From Symsagittifera roscoffensis (Eukaryota; Xenacoelomorpha; Acoela; Convolutidae): 64,000 nt of DNA. Location: positions 76,051,786 through 76,115,785 of the forward strand of contig NC_087065.1 in the NCBI RefSeq assembly GCF_963678635.1. The letters are read 5' to 3'. Numbering within the stretch: the first letter of the stretch is position 1; each line of letters begins with the position of its first letter. Made by a program: the position numbers and the translations under genes. Shown here one piece after another: positions 43,424 through 53,534 of this stretch. The notes beneath the pieces were generated by a model, which saw only the letters and a list, made by a program, of their open reading frames with translations, was not told the DNA's origin and searched no databases.

Positions 43424-45865
43424 CAGGGGTGGACATAGGATTTTATTGAGGGGCCGGATTCAAACAATTTTCACAAAAACAATGAATTCTATACAATAAA
43501 AAAATTAACAAAATTAAACAAAATTGAATCTTTAATTTTTTGCGGCAAATCTGTCAATGACATCCTGGACTTTGATTTTTACATCTTTGGGGATGTAAAT
43601 CAGCACCAAATTTGCAAATCGATACTCCTTCATATTGGAGTGGAGGTAACGTTTTAGCTATTTCATGCGTGCTCGAAACAAGCGCTCAGCAATGCGTACA
43701 GTCACTGGGAGGGTAGCACCAATCTGTAGCAAAGCAAAAACTATTGGCATTATCAGTTTGTGACACTCTTAGGACACTTGTGAAGTTTTCTGGCGTATCC
43801 GTGCACAAAGGGGAAGCGCCACATGTTTTTCCGAAATTCGAGCTCGCTGGAGGAAATCCATATCTGGATGTACGCCTTCGTATGAAGCAGCAGCTTGCAC
43901 ACTTGGACATATTAAGAAACTGCTCCAATGAAGCGTTGCTTGAGGTCCATCAGGACAAAGTCAATAAAGGGCAGGTAAACGGTCTGTTCTAAGTGGTCAT
44001 AAGTCGATGATGCGATGGTAGGTCTGCCTCTTTGGCCCTCTATCTGAACATCACCAAGCCTTTCAGCGTCAGAGTAAACTACTTTTTTGCAGCGACCATT
44101 GTTGAAAGAGTTGTCACAAGTTCCAAATGTGATCTATGCGAAGGTCTCTTAAGAGCAATGCTGGTAGCTTTAGTCTCTCCCAGCAGGTGTTTCATTGTCA
44201 TCAGCGCACTCAAGAACTCTGATCGCATCATGCTAGCCAAAAAAGCACATCAGTCGGATGCACAGTTTTCCCAGGCCAACTGTCGATGTCGTCTAGTGTA
44301 GCTTCAATGGAAGGCTTGAGCTAGCTAAAAGTGAGAACAGCATTTTGTCGTTTAACCCATTGAGTGTCAGTCATCTTTGGTTTTGCTTCAGGCTGCAATT
44401 TCCGTATGTTCTCGAGGAAAGCATCTGAACGAGATCGGTTCAGATGGGCCTCTCCAATTCCAATTCCAATTTCTGAGATACGAGCGAGGGTGACTTCAGC
44501 TACCTCATTTGCCCTTGTGTCGACTGTGTCCACGAAGCCCAGAAAATCTTTAGGGTTCTCAGTGGAAACCCAGTATCTGATCGATATTGAGACCTTCCAA
44601 CTTCTTGAGATGTCACTCGTCTCATCGGCTAACATGGTGAAATAGTTGGAGGCCTTGACTGTGGAAACAGGTTGTTCCCGAATGATATTCCCAATAATGT
44701 TGATGAGAAGATTCTTAGATTGATAGCTGATGTTTTATGCATTTCTTCTGCACGTCTCCAAATGCTGAGCTAGTACTTGATCGCCAATTGCTGCTTTGAA
44801 CTAGAGAAGTGCCTTGATACTTCCAGATCTGACTTCAATTTGCTCCGAGTTGGTTGGATCATCATCTTAGTGGCCACGGAGGGGCAACCCGAAATGGGCA
44901 TTGAAAATGATTGTACTAAATATTGCGACCAGAAACTTCCTGTTATTCTTCATTTCTTTTGCATTTGCGCGATCAAGTTTCACCTCGATGTTCCTGTTTG
45001 AGTGTCTGACAATATCAAGGCAGGCTTGAGTTTTCTCCAGCGCTTTCTTGTGATGGGCTGTTTTTTGATGTGGAACTAGGTGGTTTCTGGGGCGTGCAAA
45101 CTCCTCTAACGGCTTGTTGACAAGCTGAATCGCTGCTGTCTTTATTTCTTCCAGGTCAGCAAAACACAAGCAGAAGTGGCAGTACAATCGCTCTTGGATC
45201 ATGGAGTAGGTCAGGAACTGGTATCTTTCCAGGTGTTGAGGCCAAGTGTTTCTTTTTCTTGTTTTCCCTGTTTGGTCATAAGCTAAATGTTTAAATTTGT
45301 AGTGGGGTTTGTTGGGATTGTCCAGTAGCGCAAACTTGATGTGCCTGTTCATGTCCAGTGAACTGAAGCTGTAGATACCGACGTGAATGTAGGATGGAGA
45401 TTGTAGAGCTTGCCCAGAGAACGGAGATATAGAACTAATTGATGAAAGAGTTTCATCATTTTTAGTGGCTAAAGGAGCCAATGGCTCAAACCTTGATTGT
45501 CCAGGTATGACATAGGAGTTGATGTCACAGGAACGTCAACCTCAGGAGTGGATGCTCTGGATGAGGGTGGTGATTTATTGGGTCCACTGATGAAGAAAGC
45601 ATTCAGCGTCTTGAAGCCATACGCTTTGGAGTCCTTGGAAGCAGCTCGTCTTGACATCTGGAAAGTTGAACTTGTTGTCCAGGTTTCAGTACAGAAGGAG
45701 TATGAAGTCCAAAGGAGAAGGTTTTAAAATGACCACACCTCACAATTTTCACACCTTTCTCAAGGAACAAAGAGATCTTTGAAAAAGTTGAAGTAAAAAT
45801 TCCAAAGGGGGACCTTTTGGTATTTGTTATGGTCAAATTCCTGAGGGGGCCTAGATCCGCCCCTG
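43424..45865 (-). mobile_element. Decayed autonomous hAT transposon
   Basis: Terminal inverted repeats CAGGGGTGGACATAGG and CCTAGATCCGCCCCTG, flanked by an 8-bp duplication with one mismatch (caatgtaa / cagtgtaa). The 2442-bp element encodes a transposase on the minus strand. Its ends match the family A MITEs, so it represents their likely autonomous partner. Confidence 0.85.
43530..45660 (-). pseudogene. hAT transposase (TTF zinc finger, DUF4371, dimerisation domain)
   Basis: The first piece starts at about 45657 and is frameshifted near 45475 into a 204-codon frame. That frame carries a TTF-type zinc finger (KHLAYDQTGKTRKRNTW ... RLYCHFCLCF) and the HHKKALEK region. Downstream, MLADETSDISRSWKVSISIR and DFLGFVDT are the start of the RNase-H-like core (DUF4371). 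MTDTQWVKRQNAVLTF follows too soon, so a block including the usual GYDGAA motif is deleted. Near 43710-43540 a stop-interrupted dimerisation tail is visible (TLPVTVRIAERLF, VIDRFAAKN). The protein is ZMYM1-like and clearly non-functional. Confidence 0.8.
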
Positions 45866-47215
45866 CAGTGTAATCGATATTAATGACCCAATTAACAATG
45901 AGAATGGATTTTTAGGGGTTTTAGTTGATGAACTGCAAAATTCAAAAATCTATTACAATCCATCAAAGTAGGTAAACTCCTTTTTTGTTTTTTTTCCTTA
46001 TTCATTATTTTTTGTTCATAAAATCCACGGAAACTGCTTTATTTCGTGGATTTGAACCCGAAATATTGAACCCGAAATATCATGTTCATCCCCGTTTACA
46101 AGGGAAGGGGGGGCGTGGGAAGGTGGGTTGGCCAAAGGGAGTTAAACGTAAGATGGAAAGGCAGATAAAAATGGACGTGAATGGTTTAAAGAAGGGTTTA
46201 AAAAAAGATCAGAAAAATTGGAGAAACTAAAAAAATGTGTTAAAAAATTGTCAAGGAAAAAAATCTCACATATAAACTTTTCTAACCAAACGTGTGTTAA
46301 GAAATTGTCAAGTTGTGAAAGTGAGAATACTGCACTGTTTTTTAATATCCTTTTTGCATATTCCATGTTAATCGATGATAGTCGATGAAAATTGATTTAT
46401 CACTATGACAAAAAAAACTAAAAACCTTTTTAAATTTAATATAATCGATTATTTTTAATTTTTGTAGAAACTGACTAAGAAATTTAATATAAACATTTTT
46501 TTTGAAGTTCCAGTAAAAAAAAATTAAAGAATGGAGGGGTGATATCCAAAGCGTTGAACCAAGTTGGAATGTTGCAAAATTTCAAAAACTTATTTGGAAA
46601 AACGGTGAAAAAGCTTAAGGAACCAGTTTGAGGCTAAAATAGGTAAACTGGCTTCTTTTTAGCCTATCGCATCTGAATAGTTTGCGGTTTCGCCTCGATG
46701 GATCCAATTTCGAAAATTTCCCATGCTGTTTTTGCTTTATCTTTTTTGATGCACTTTTAGCCGGCTAAAGGATGCTTAGCCACTTTTTTCAGTCGTGTCG
46801 CTTCGAAATTATTCGACTCACTCTTGCAAATTTAGGTCTTTTTTGAGGTTCTAAAACTGAATTTAATTCTGGTTCCGGCACCTTTGATGATCACAATGGT
46901 AGAGCCTCTTTTTGAAAACATTGACAATTACAATGTTGCGATTTTGCAGTGATACGCCAATGAAAATGGCAAAATTATTACTTGTGATTGATAACTAAGA
47001 CCTTTCAATCTAACTAAAATCTAACTAAGATCTACAAGCAGTTTAGCAGTTTGAAAAGCCTCCATGAAACTTTGGCACTGCAAATTTGAAAATTTTCACC
47101 TTTTTTTTGAAAATTTTCAAAAATCTGCGTTACGCTCAGTTTTGCAGCGTATCGATTTTCATAGTCACTTTTACTCAAAAACATTGCAAAAAGTTTTTCA
47201 AAGAATATTAAAAAA
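45866..47215. other. Intron sequence with family E relic
   Basis: A family E palindromic copy lies at about 46369-46497 (ATCGATGATAGTCGATG, AATATAATCGATTATT). The rest is AT-rich without a supported gene. Confidence 0.4.
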
Positions 47216-47219
47216 CAGC

Positions 47220-47562
47220 AAGACTGTTCGTATTATGGTGATTCCTTTAATAACCGACTCCCTTTAAGGTCTATGGAGTAGTGTTCCAGAAAAACGAAAA
47301 TAGTTTTAAAATCGGTTTCAAATCTTTTGCGCGTTAATTGTCCCGAATTGACCGAATTTGCATTCTTTAAATCCTTCATAAATGTATTAAAAATAATCAC
47401 CTATGATATATCTTTTAAAATTTGAGCTCAAAATAACAATACTTTTCGGACGATATTAGAAAATTCTGACAAAAATTGCTTGTTTAAAAGTCGAAACTTG
47501 TCTGGAGAAAAAACTAACCCGAGCAAAATTATTCCTTCACACTCTTTGAAAGTAGGATTAAT
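47220..47562 (-). mobile_element. Degenerate Helentron-like family B copy
   Basis: AAGACTGTTCGTATTATGG at one end and TTTGAAAGTAGGATTAA at the other, with an internal deletion. A short inverted relic (CTCCAGACCAATTTCGAC ... CTAGCC) follows to about 47710. Confidence 0.6.
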
Positions 47563-47959
47563 AAAGGCTGTTCATTGTTGCGGCTTTCGAAAAAAGTGAC
47601 GAAACATTTGCTCTCGGTTGGTCATTTTTTCTCCAGACCAATTTCGACTGTTTAACTAGCCTTTTTTGAACAACATTTTTGCCATCTGAAAATTAGTGCT
47701 GTCCTGGACTCAAATTGTAGAAAAATATTTTACTAGTTTTGATTTTTTATAAAAATTATTGGAATTTGGAATAATTAAAGCGTGAGATAGTAAACGCTAA
47801 GAACATCAGGGTGTACTCGTTTAATAAATTTGTTTTGATTGATGTTATCAAAATTTACATCGTAGATTTTGATTAACTATTTCGAGACAAAAAGTTTGAC
47901 ATTACGAGGCCAAAATGTTCACTGGATAGACGCAAAATTTTGTGTCTGGATGTTTCGGG

Positions 47960-48275
47960 AATCCAGAGACAAAAATTTAAACAGGTTCCAAAATGTAAAC
48001 GGATTCCATTTACAAAAATTCCATGGATTCCGCATGCAAAACTGCAAAACGTAAATGTTGTCGGCACATTTGTTTTGTTGGGGATTCCGCAGAAAGCAAA
48101 AATAAGTAGTTGTTCCGGATTCGCAATTGTAAGCGAATTCCACAAATGTAAGTGGATTCCTCAGATTTATGCGGATTCCGCTTTCAGTTAGCGGGTTACG
48201 CTTACAATTTGCGGAACCCGCCTACAATTTGCGGATTCCGCTTACAATTTGTGGATTCCAATCACAGTAGTGGAA
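47960..48275. repeat. Degenerate array of GCGGATTCCGC palindromes
   Basis: Units of roughly 20-25 bp built on TTACAATTTGCGGATTCCGC are repeated, three of them nearly perfectly at 48200-48260 and others more diverged upstream (GGATTCC recurs about ten times). GTGGATTCCAC near 48371 is an outlier. The unit is itself a palindrome. Open frames over the array are low-information translations. Confidence 0.65.
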
Positions 48276-48741
48276 TCCTCGACAGCTTAAGTTTACTGAA
48301 CAAATTTATTAGAATTTGTTTATGAATTCCGCAAAAGATTGTCGCGGATCAAAGAAAGTTAGCAATGTTGTGGATTCCACAACAATTCTGTTTTTGGCCT
48401 GTAGCGAAATCCGCCTAAAATTCAGAAAAAACACAGTTTGGGCTCGTAATCGATTAACCACAGAATTCTGATTATCACTTTTTTCAATGTTTTGCTGACA
48501 AATTGTCTCTGCTAGTCTCCCTCAAATAGCTAATTTCTTCAATTTTCGAGTTCTGAAGTATGATTGACCTACAAAGCGTTCGGACATTCGGTCCATTTAG
48601 AATAGGGGACCATTTCAATTTTAATTGGATTATGTTTTATCGACACAATCGTTCAATCACTACTTAGTAACAGGAGTGACCAAAAAAGAGCCAGAAAAAA
48701 TGAAGCCAAAAAATGACCTACATTTGTCATGAAATTTTTAG

Positions 48742-48945
48742 GTGATGGCCTTGCACACAATGTACAACTACAACTACTGGAACTCGATCATGGAGACTCC
48801 GTTCACTCTGATTGGACTGACACGGGAACCCCTTAGTCAATTCAGATCCTACTTCTATTACACTCGAGAATACTTCCACGGGGAGAATAGAATCGAATCG
48901 AAAGAAGAGGGGCTTTCAACAGTCTTGGAGCAACTGCAACTTCTT
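48742..48945 (+). CDS. Galactose-3-O-sulfotransferase-like gene, internal exon
   Basis: Begins after the acceptor AAATTTTTAG at 48741 and ends in phase 0 before the donor GTAAAA at 48946. It encodes VMALHTMYNYNYW, then FTLIGLTREPLSQFRSYFYY, the 3'-phosphate-binding motif of Golgi sulfotransferases (R and S positions intact), then a charged stretch ending VLEQLQLL. These enzymes move sulfate from PAPS to the 3-OH of galactose on glycolipids or glycoproteins in the Golgi lumen. A family A MITE end (49036-49107) and a family D repeat fill the next intron. The open frame continues past the donor, but that part does not resemble the family. Confidence 0.75.
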
Positions 48946-49035
48946 GTAAAAGGGGATATCAAAAAGATCGACGCAAGCAAAATTATTTATAACTTTGTTT
49001 TTGCAATTGAGAGAAGCCATTCAAACAAAATTTAA

Positions 49036-49107
49036 GGTCGACAAAAATTTAGCAAACGCTTTGAAAATTCTCCCCTTTCCCCGACATAATTCTAGATCCG
49101 CGCCTGG
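49036..49107. mobile_element. Terminal fragment of family A hAT MITE
   Basis: GGTCGACAAAAATTT followed by TCTAGATCCGCGCCTG, the right end of the family. The rest of the element is missing. Confidence 0.6.
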
Positions 49108-49518
49108 AGAATGGAGTAGGTAAAGAGATAAAATTCAGCTTTCACATAAAAAAGATACAATGCCAATAGCGTGCACAAATTTTTCGTCAGGATAACTTTT
49201 TTCAAAGCCTTGTCGATACTTCCGCCATTTTTTTTATTTTTGCGCTGTGCCAAAAATAATCCTATTTTTCCTATTTTTCCATACATTATCTATTACTTAA
49301 TTTTTGTCTATTACTTAACCATGCCATTACTTAATTTTTCTGTCAAACTCGCCCGTCATCCCCTCAAATTTATCAAAGTTAGAGTTTTGACGTCAAAAGC
49401 GCCCATAGTATAACTGGGTTGTGGACTAACTAAAAATTGATGACTTGAAGCGGTAAATAGGTTAAAACCTCGATAAAAAACGACCAATTTTTCTTACTTG
49501 GCTTTTGAAATTCTTAAA

Positions 49519-49860
49519 ACGTAGTGAAGACTCTTTTATAGGCCGTGATTTTTTTTTCAGGAAAGACCTTTCTTGCAAAAAACCTGATTGGCCTCTAATT
49601 TTGAAAGAAAAATTTAGTTTTCAGACTTCCCAGCGGATTAAAAATTTCACCTATTGGTCCAGTTTTCTCAAATTGGGTTAATTTTTATCATAAACGAGTC
49701 AATCATAAATTGCAATAGAAATTGAAAAAAGCCTTGAAGTCATATATTTTTTCATTGAAATTCGTAAGCTGAGATGTTTTTTTTTTAAAGTGAGCCAGAA
49801 TTATTTTTCTGTTAATTTTTGTTCCTTTACTCATTTCCAATTGTCTGTTGGCTATGTTTT
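49519..49860 (+). repeat. Repeat family D copy
   Basis: AGTGAAGACTCTTTTATAGG to CATTTCCAATTGTCTGTTGGCTATG. It ends 40 bp before the acceptor of the next Gal3ST exon, so that acceptor's pyrimidine tract adjoins the repeat. Confidence 0.65.
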
Positions 49861-49900
49861 AATTTTTCAAATAAATTTGTTGGTACTTGCTGACTTTTAG

Positions 49901-50470
49901 GGTTTCGACGCAAGAAGATACCAAAACATTATGTTTGTGGATTTCGGTGGTTACGATATCAAAGAGGACATTGACGTGACAAATTATGTCCAGCAAATTT
50001 CTAATAATTTTTCTGTTCTGATTGTTAACGAAATGTTCGACGAAAGCCTCGTTGTTTTGAAAAACAAATTATCTTGGAACTGGGAAGATGTAGTCTACCA
50101 GAAAATGAACGTCGCTAAAAGTTCTGCGATGATAAGTTTCACTCAGCAAGAAAAAGAAGCACATCGATTATTTTCTCCTAAAGACTACTTACTCTACGAA
50201 GAAAGCGTGAAAAAATTGAACAAGGATATTGAAAAAATCAAAAACTTTAATGAACAGCTTTCAGAGTTCAAAATGCTGAACAAAAAAGTGTCGTCATTTT
50301 GCCAAAACGCGAACACAGTCAACGCAGCAATTTCGCACTTGTTCGTAAAAGATGTCAAATACAATTGTAATGGATTTTTTAACATAACAAACTTTGATTG
50401 TAAAAAAGTTTCACAAGGAATTTTGCAGTATGTAAAATTTCACATAGATCAGAAGGAAAAGTATAAATAA
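49901..50470 (+). CDS. Galactose-3-O-sulfotransferase-like gene, last exon
   Basis: Starts after TGCTGACTTTTAG in phase 0, matching the donor at 48946. It reads GFDARRYQNIMFVDFGGYD, then NNFSVLIVNEMFDESLVVLK and LSWNWEDVVYQKMNV, the conserved C-terminal block of the Gal3ST family. A helical tail with two cysteines (VKYNCNGFF, NFDCKKVS) precedes TAA at 50468-50470. AATAAA near 50502 is a good poly(A) signal. The three exons found code for about 328 residues, so with the missing middle part the protein would be near the usual 400. Substrate (galactosylceramide or glycoprotein) cannot be told from sequence. Confidence 0.8.
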   Translation, partial: GFDARRYQNIMFVDFGGYDIKEDIDVTNYVQQISNNFSVLIVNEMFDESLVVLKNKLSWNWEDVVYQKMNVAKSSAMISFTQQEKEAHRLFSPKDYLLYEESVKKLNKDIEKIKNFNEQLSEFKMLNKKVSSFCQNANTVNAAISHLFVKDVKYNCNGFFNITNFDCKKVSQGILQYVKFHIDQKEKYK

Positions 50471-51400
50471 ATGATTGTTTGGATCTCAAACCACCCTTCG
50501 AAATAAACAATTAAGCTAGCTATCTCTCCAAGGAAGAACGCAAAAACTTCATTATAAAAAGCGAGCTGGTAGTTGATGTGTAAATAGCACGTAGCCAATT
50601 GGTTGACTGAAAACTTGGGCCGTATGCACTCAGCAGCCCAAACTCATTAGTTTTACATCTCTTGAACAGAAATTCATTGTGATTTGCTAATTAGACAACA
50701 AGTTCATTTGATATTTTCCGCCATTTTAATTGAAATTTCAAGCAGATAGAATTAATAGCTGAAATTATGATGAATTTAAAATTTTTTGTCGTTAAGCCAT
50801 TTTACTGCATTTTTTTCTTGTCTGGGCAAGGTTTTGGTAAGTGACTATAAATTAGTTTGATTATTTTACCAAGTTTCACCTTTTCGGTAATTTTGGCTAA
50901 TATTTTTATATTTTTGGCTAGAAAGACTGATCGTCGGAAAGCCTGTGTTGCTTGTATTTGATTGGCTTAAAAAAGCCAATAAAATTTGATCAATTGCACA
51001 AATTTGAGCTTACGATATAGAAAACTTAATTTTGGGCCTTTTAATGCATAAGACTTTAAAATTTTCCTCGAATGCGGTTTGTATTTAGACAAGACAACCG
51101 CGTATTCAGACACTATTGTAGTATTGAGAAATACTACACAGACAAAAGACCATTGTCTTAATTGTTTATTTAACGACCCAATTCTAAATTGGAGCGTGCC
51201 AATTCAATTAAAGCCTCTTTTCACTAAATCAGATATTGACTGATTTACTCTTATTATGACTATAAAATCTTGTTTTGAAAATCCACTCCTTTTTAAATAC
51301 TTGTCCAATTTTTCTCATTTTTTAATGCTCAATATTTTAAAAGGGCGGCGATTATTAATACGTCCCTTTTAACTTAACTTGAAACAAACTGGATAAATAT
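50471..51400. other. Intergenic, old repeat fragments
   Basis: Contains the block shared with 34507 near 51034 and a decayed family G end at about 51075-51170. No gene. Confidence 0.4.
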
Positions 51401-52267
51401 TGAGCAGTCTTGCCGGCTGCACTGAAATTCTCCTTGCTTTGATTAAGCAGAGGTGCACCTGCAATATGATGCATCAGAGAGAGTAATATGAATTTTTAAT
51501 AAGACAAACTGAAGGCTGCGGTTTTTATCAAAGGGGACTAATAAGTTAAAGATATTTGATTTGGAAAAATCAAATAAAAACTAGTTGAAAATTCCCTTAT
51601 TAGAAAGGGAGAACAAAGGAGCAGGTGAAACCTGAATAATTAAAGATTGAATCAGCCGCCGGTTTATTCTTACGAGCAAAAGGACTGGCCTGAAATCTTC
51701 AGTGTTTCATTTTTCTCAGTAAGCAGCAAGTCAGTTCTCTTCAGTCAGATCTTTTAAAAAATAAATAATTTTTCTTTTCTGCCCTAACACTAAAATTAAT
51801 CTAGCCCTTTTCACTTATAAAAAGAGAATAAATTCTCATTTTTAAGTTTGAAAAATTATAAATTGAGATACTCGAGATACGCACACCCGAGGAAGTCTGG
51901 ACTACAAGTACCCAAAGGACTACGGCAAGACGATTCAGACGACCCAACCAGAAGTGCTGACTTGGACAAAATCAAGGGCAACCATACATACTAATCAGCC
52001 ACCGACTTAGTAAGAAGATAAAATTTTGATGAACAAAATAAGATTAGCCCAACCTCCCCTCATAGGTATATTTCTTTAAGCTGTTCGATTCATTTATATA
52101 ATCTAATAACCCAGCGCTTTGTATCTAACCAACTAATTAATTCATACCTTTTCTAACTATTGTTTCTACTCTACTTTTTGTCAAGACAATTTGACGATCT
52201 AAGGTGAGACTTATAATTTAGGATAAAATTACTAAGCATTCAACCAGCAATGATCGCTTAGTAAAAC
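51400..52267 (+). other. Candidate 5' LTR of the retroelement, limits unknown
   Basis: The gag-pol-env frames downstream demand a 5' LTR here. TTATAAAAAG at 51815-51824 is a good TATA box and AATAAA follows at about 51828. A tRNA-primer-like TGGTGCGACCG follows at 52268. The left edge cannot be set because the 3' LTR lies beyond the window, so no LTR pair can be compared. Confidence 0.35.
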
Positions 52268-53534
52268 TGGTGCGACCGCAGCAGAGAACTACTCCTTAAG
52301 AAATTCCTTTTCCAACAAACTAGAAACAGCTTTTAAAATTCAAAAAATATATTATTACTAGGATCTGTGAGTATTTGTCAGATTAGTTTCCAACCTCAAA
52401 AAGCCAGAGACAATGGGTATCTTTCGATAGAAACACAATTTCATTGTCTTCTACTTGACAGATATTCCTAGTAGGGTTCTTGCGAAAACATCCCCTGCGC
52501 TAGCAGTCGCCCACGATATTCCTCCGTATCGAGGTCTATTAGACGGCTTTCTAACTGACATTAGCTCATGAACCTAACTATTATCTATTATTATAATATT
52601 ATATAAAATTTCTGAAAGAATCGTTCTCTGCCTAAGTCCGCTAGTAAGATATACCCGTTTTGTCCAGTAATTCACTAAACTTTTGCCGAAACTTCAGTTT
52701 AAAGTTATCATCACTAAAATTAACGATATTCTGTATAAAACTAAAGTGCTCAAAAATTTATTAAATATTTTCAATAATTTTTTCGAGGGGATTAAGTGGT
52801 CATATGTGCGATCTAAGAGTACCCTAAATTGTATGATAAATTGAATTCTTCATCACATTATCTCAAACCATCCACGCTTGTTGCTATTTATTCTAATCCT
52901 TCATCATTTCTCGAGGCTTATCCTCATTTTTTCTTAAACTAATTTTAATTCTATTCAACTTAACATAACTTAAACCTAAATCTACCATCAGTAAAACTAC
53001 CAATTACTGAAACTAAGGAAGAAAATAACGAAAACCACGAAGGAAGGAACGGATTTGGGTGTATTTTAATAAATTATTAGTTTTTTTAACACAGTTTAAA
53101 TATACACCTAATAAACAATAAGATTACGCACTAAAAGCAATCTTAAACGTTAACCACATAACACCAAACACCAAGTATTAGTTTCAGCACAAAAATATCA
53201 GGTTTCACAACAAAAACTAAGTCTAAAACACTGACACATCCACTTTATATTGATAAACTAGTTTTCATATGATAGCCTAAGCTTCAAAAAATTGATTTTT
53301 ACCAGCCAAAATTTTTGGTTTCAGTCTAGGTTTCAGTTATAGGGTCAAACGTTTTAGTTAAAATAAGTATAGTTTCCGGTCAAAATTTTAAGTTTCTGTA
53401 AACGGATTCGGGTAAAACAGCAAAAGTTGAACTAGTCAAACCCAAATTTGGATACCATAAGTCAAAAACCTGGTCTTAAATGGTAAGTTTTTGTTAGTTT
53501 CAGGTTTCAGAACACAAAAATTGAGTTTTGGTCT
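51967..53534 (+). repeat. Tandem duplication in retroelement leader, copy 1 (1568 bp)
   Basis: Repeats at 53535-55102 with only a handful of differences noticed by eye (about four). Both junctions carry the microhomology CAAAAT. The unit contains the candidate primer-binding site and several GGTTTCAG octamers. Confidence 0.9.
52268..52281 (+). promoter_or_regulatory. Candidate primer-binding site
   Basis: TGGTGCGACCGCAG begins with the TGG complementary to a tRNA CCA end. I cannot match it to a named tRNA with certainty. An identical site lies at 53836 in the second copy of the tandem duplication. Confidence 0.3.

Noticed and set aside
44032-44301. Plus-strand ORFs across the hAT element (43.7-45.7 kb)
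   Set aside because: They are antisense shadows of the transposase relic on the minus strand.
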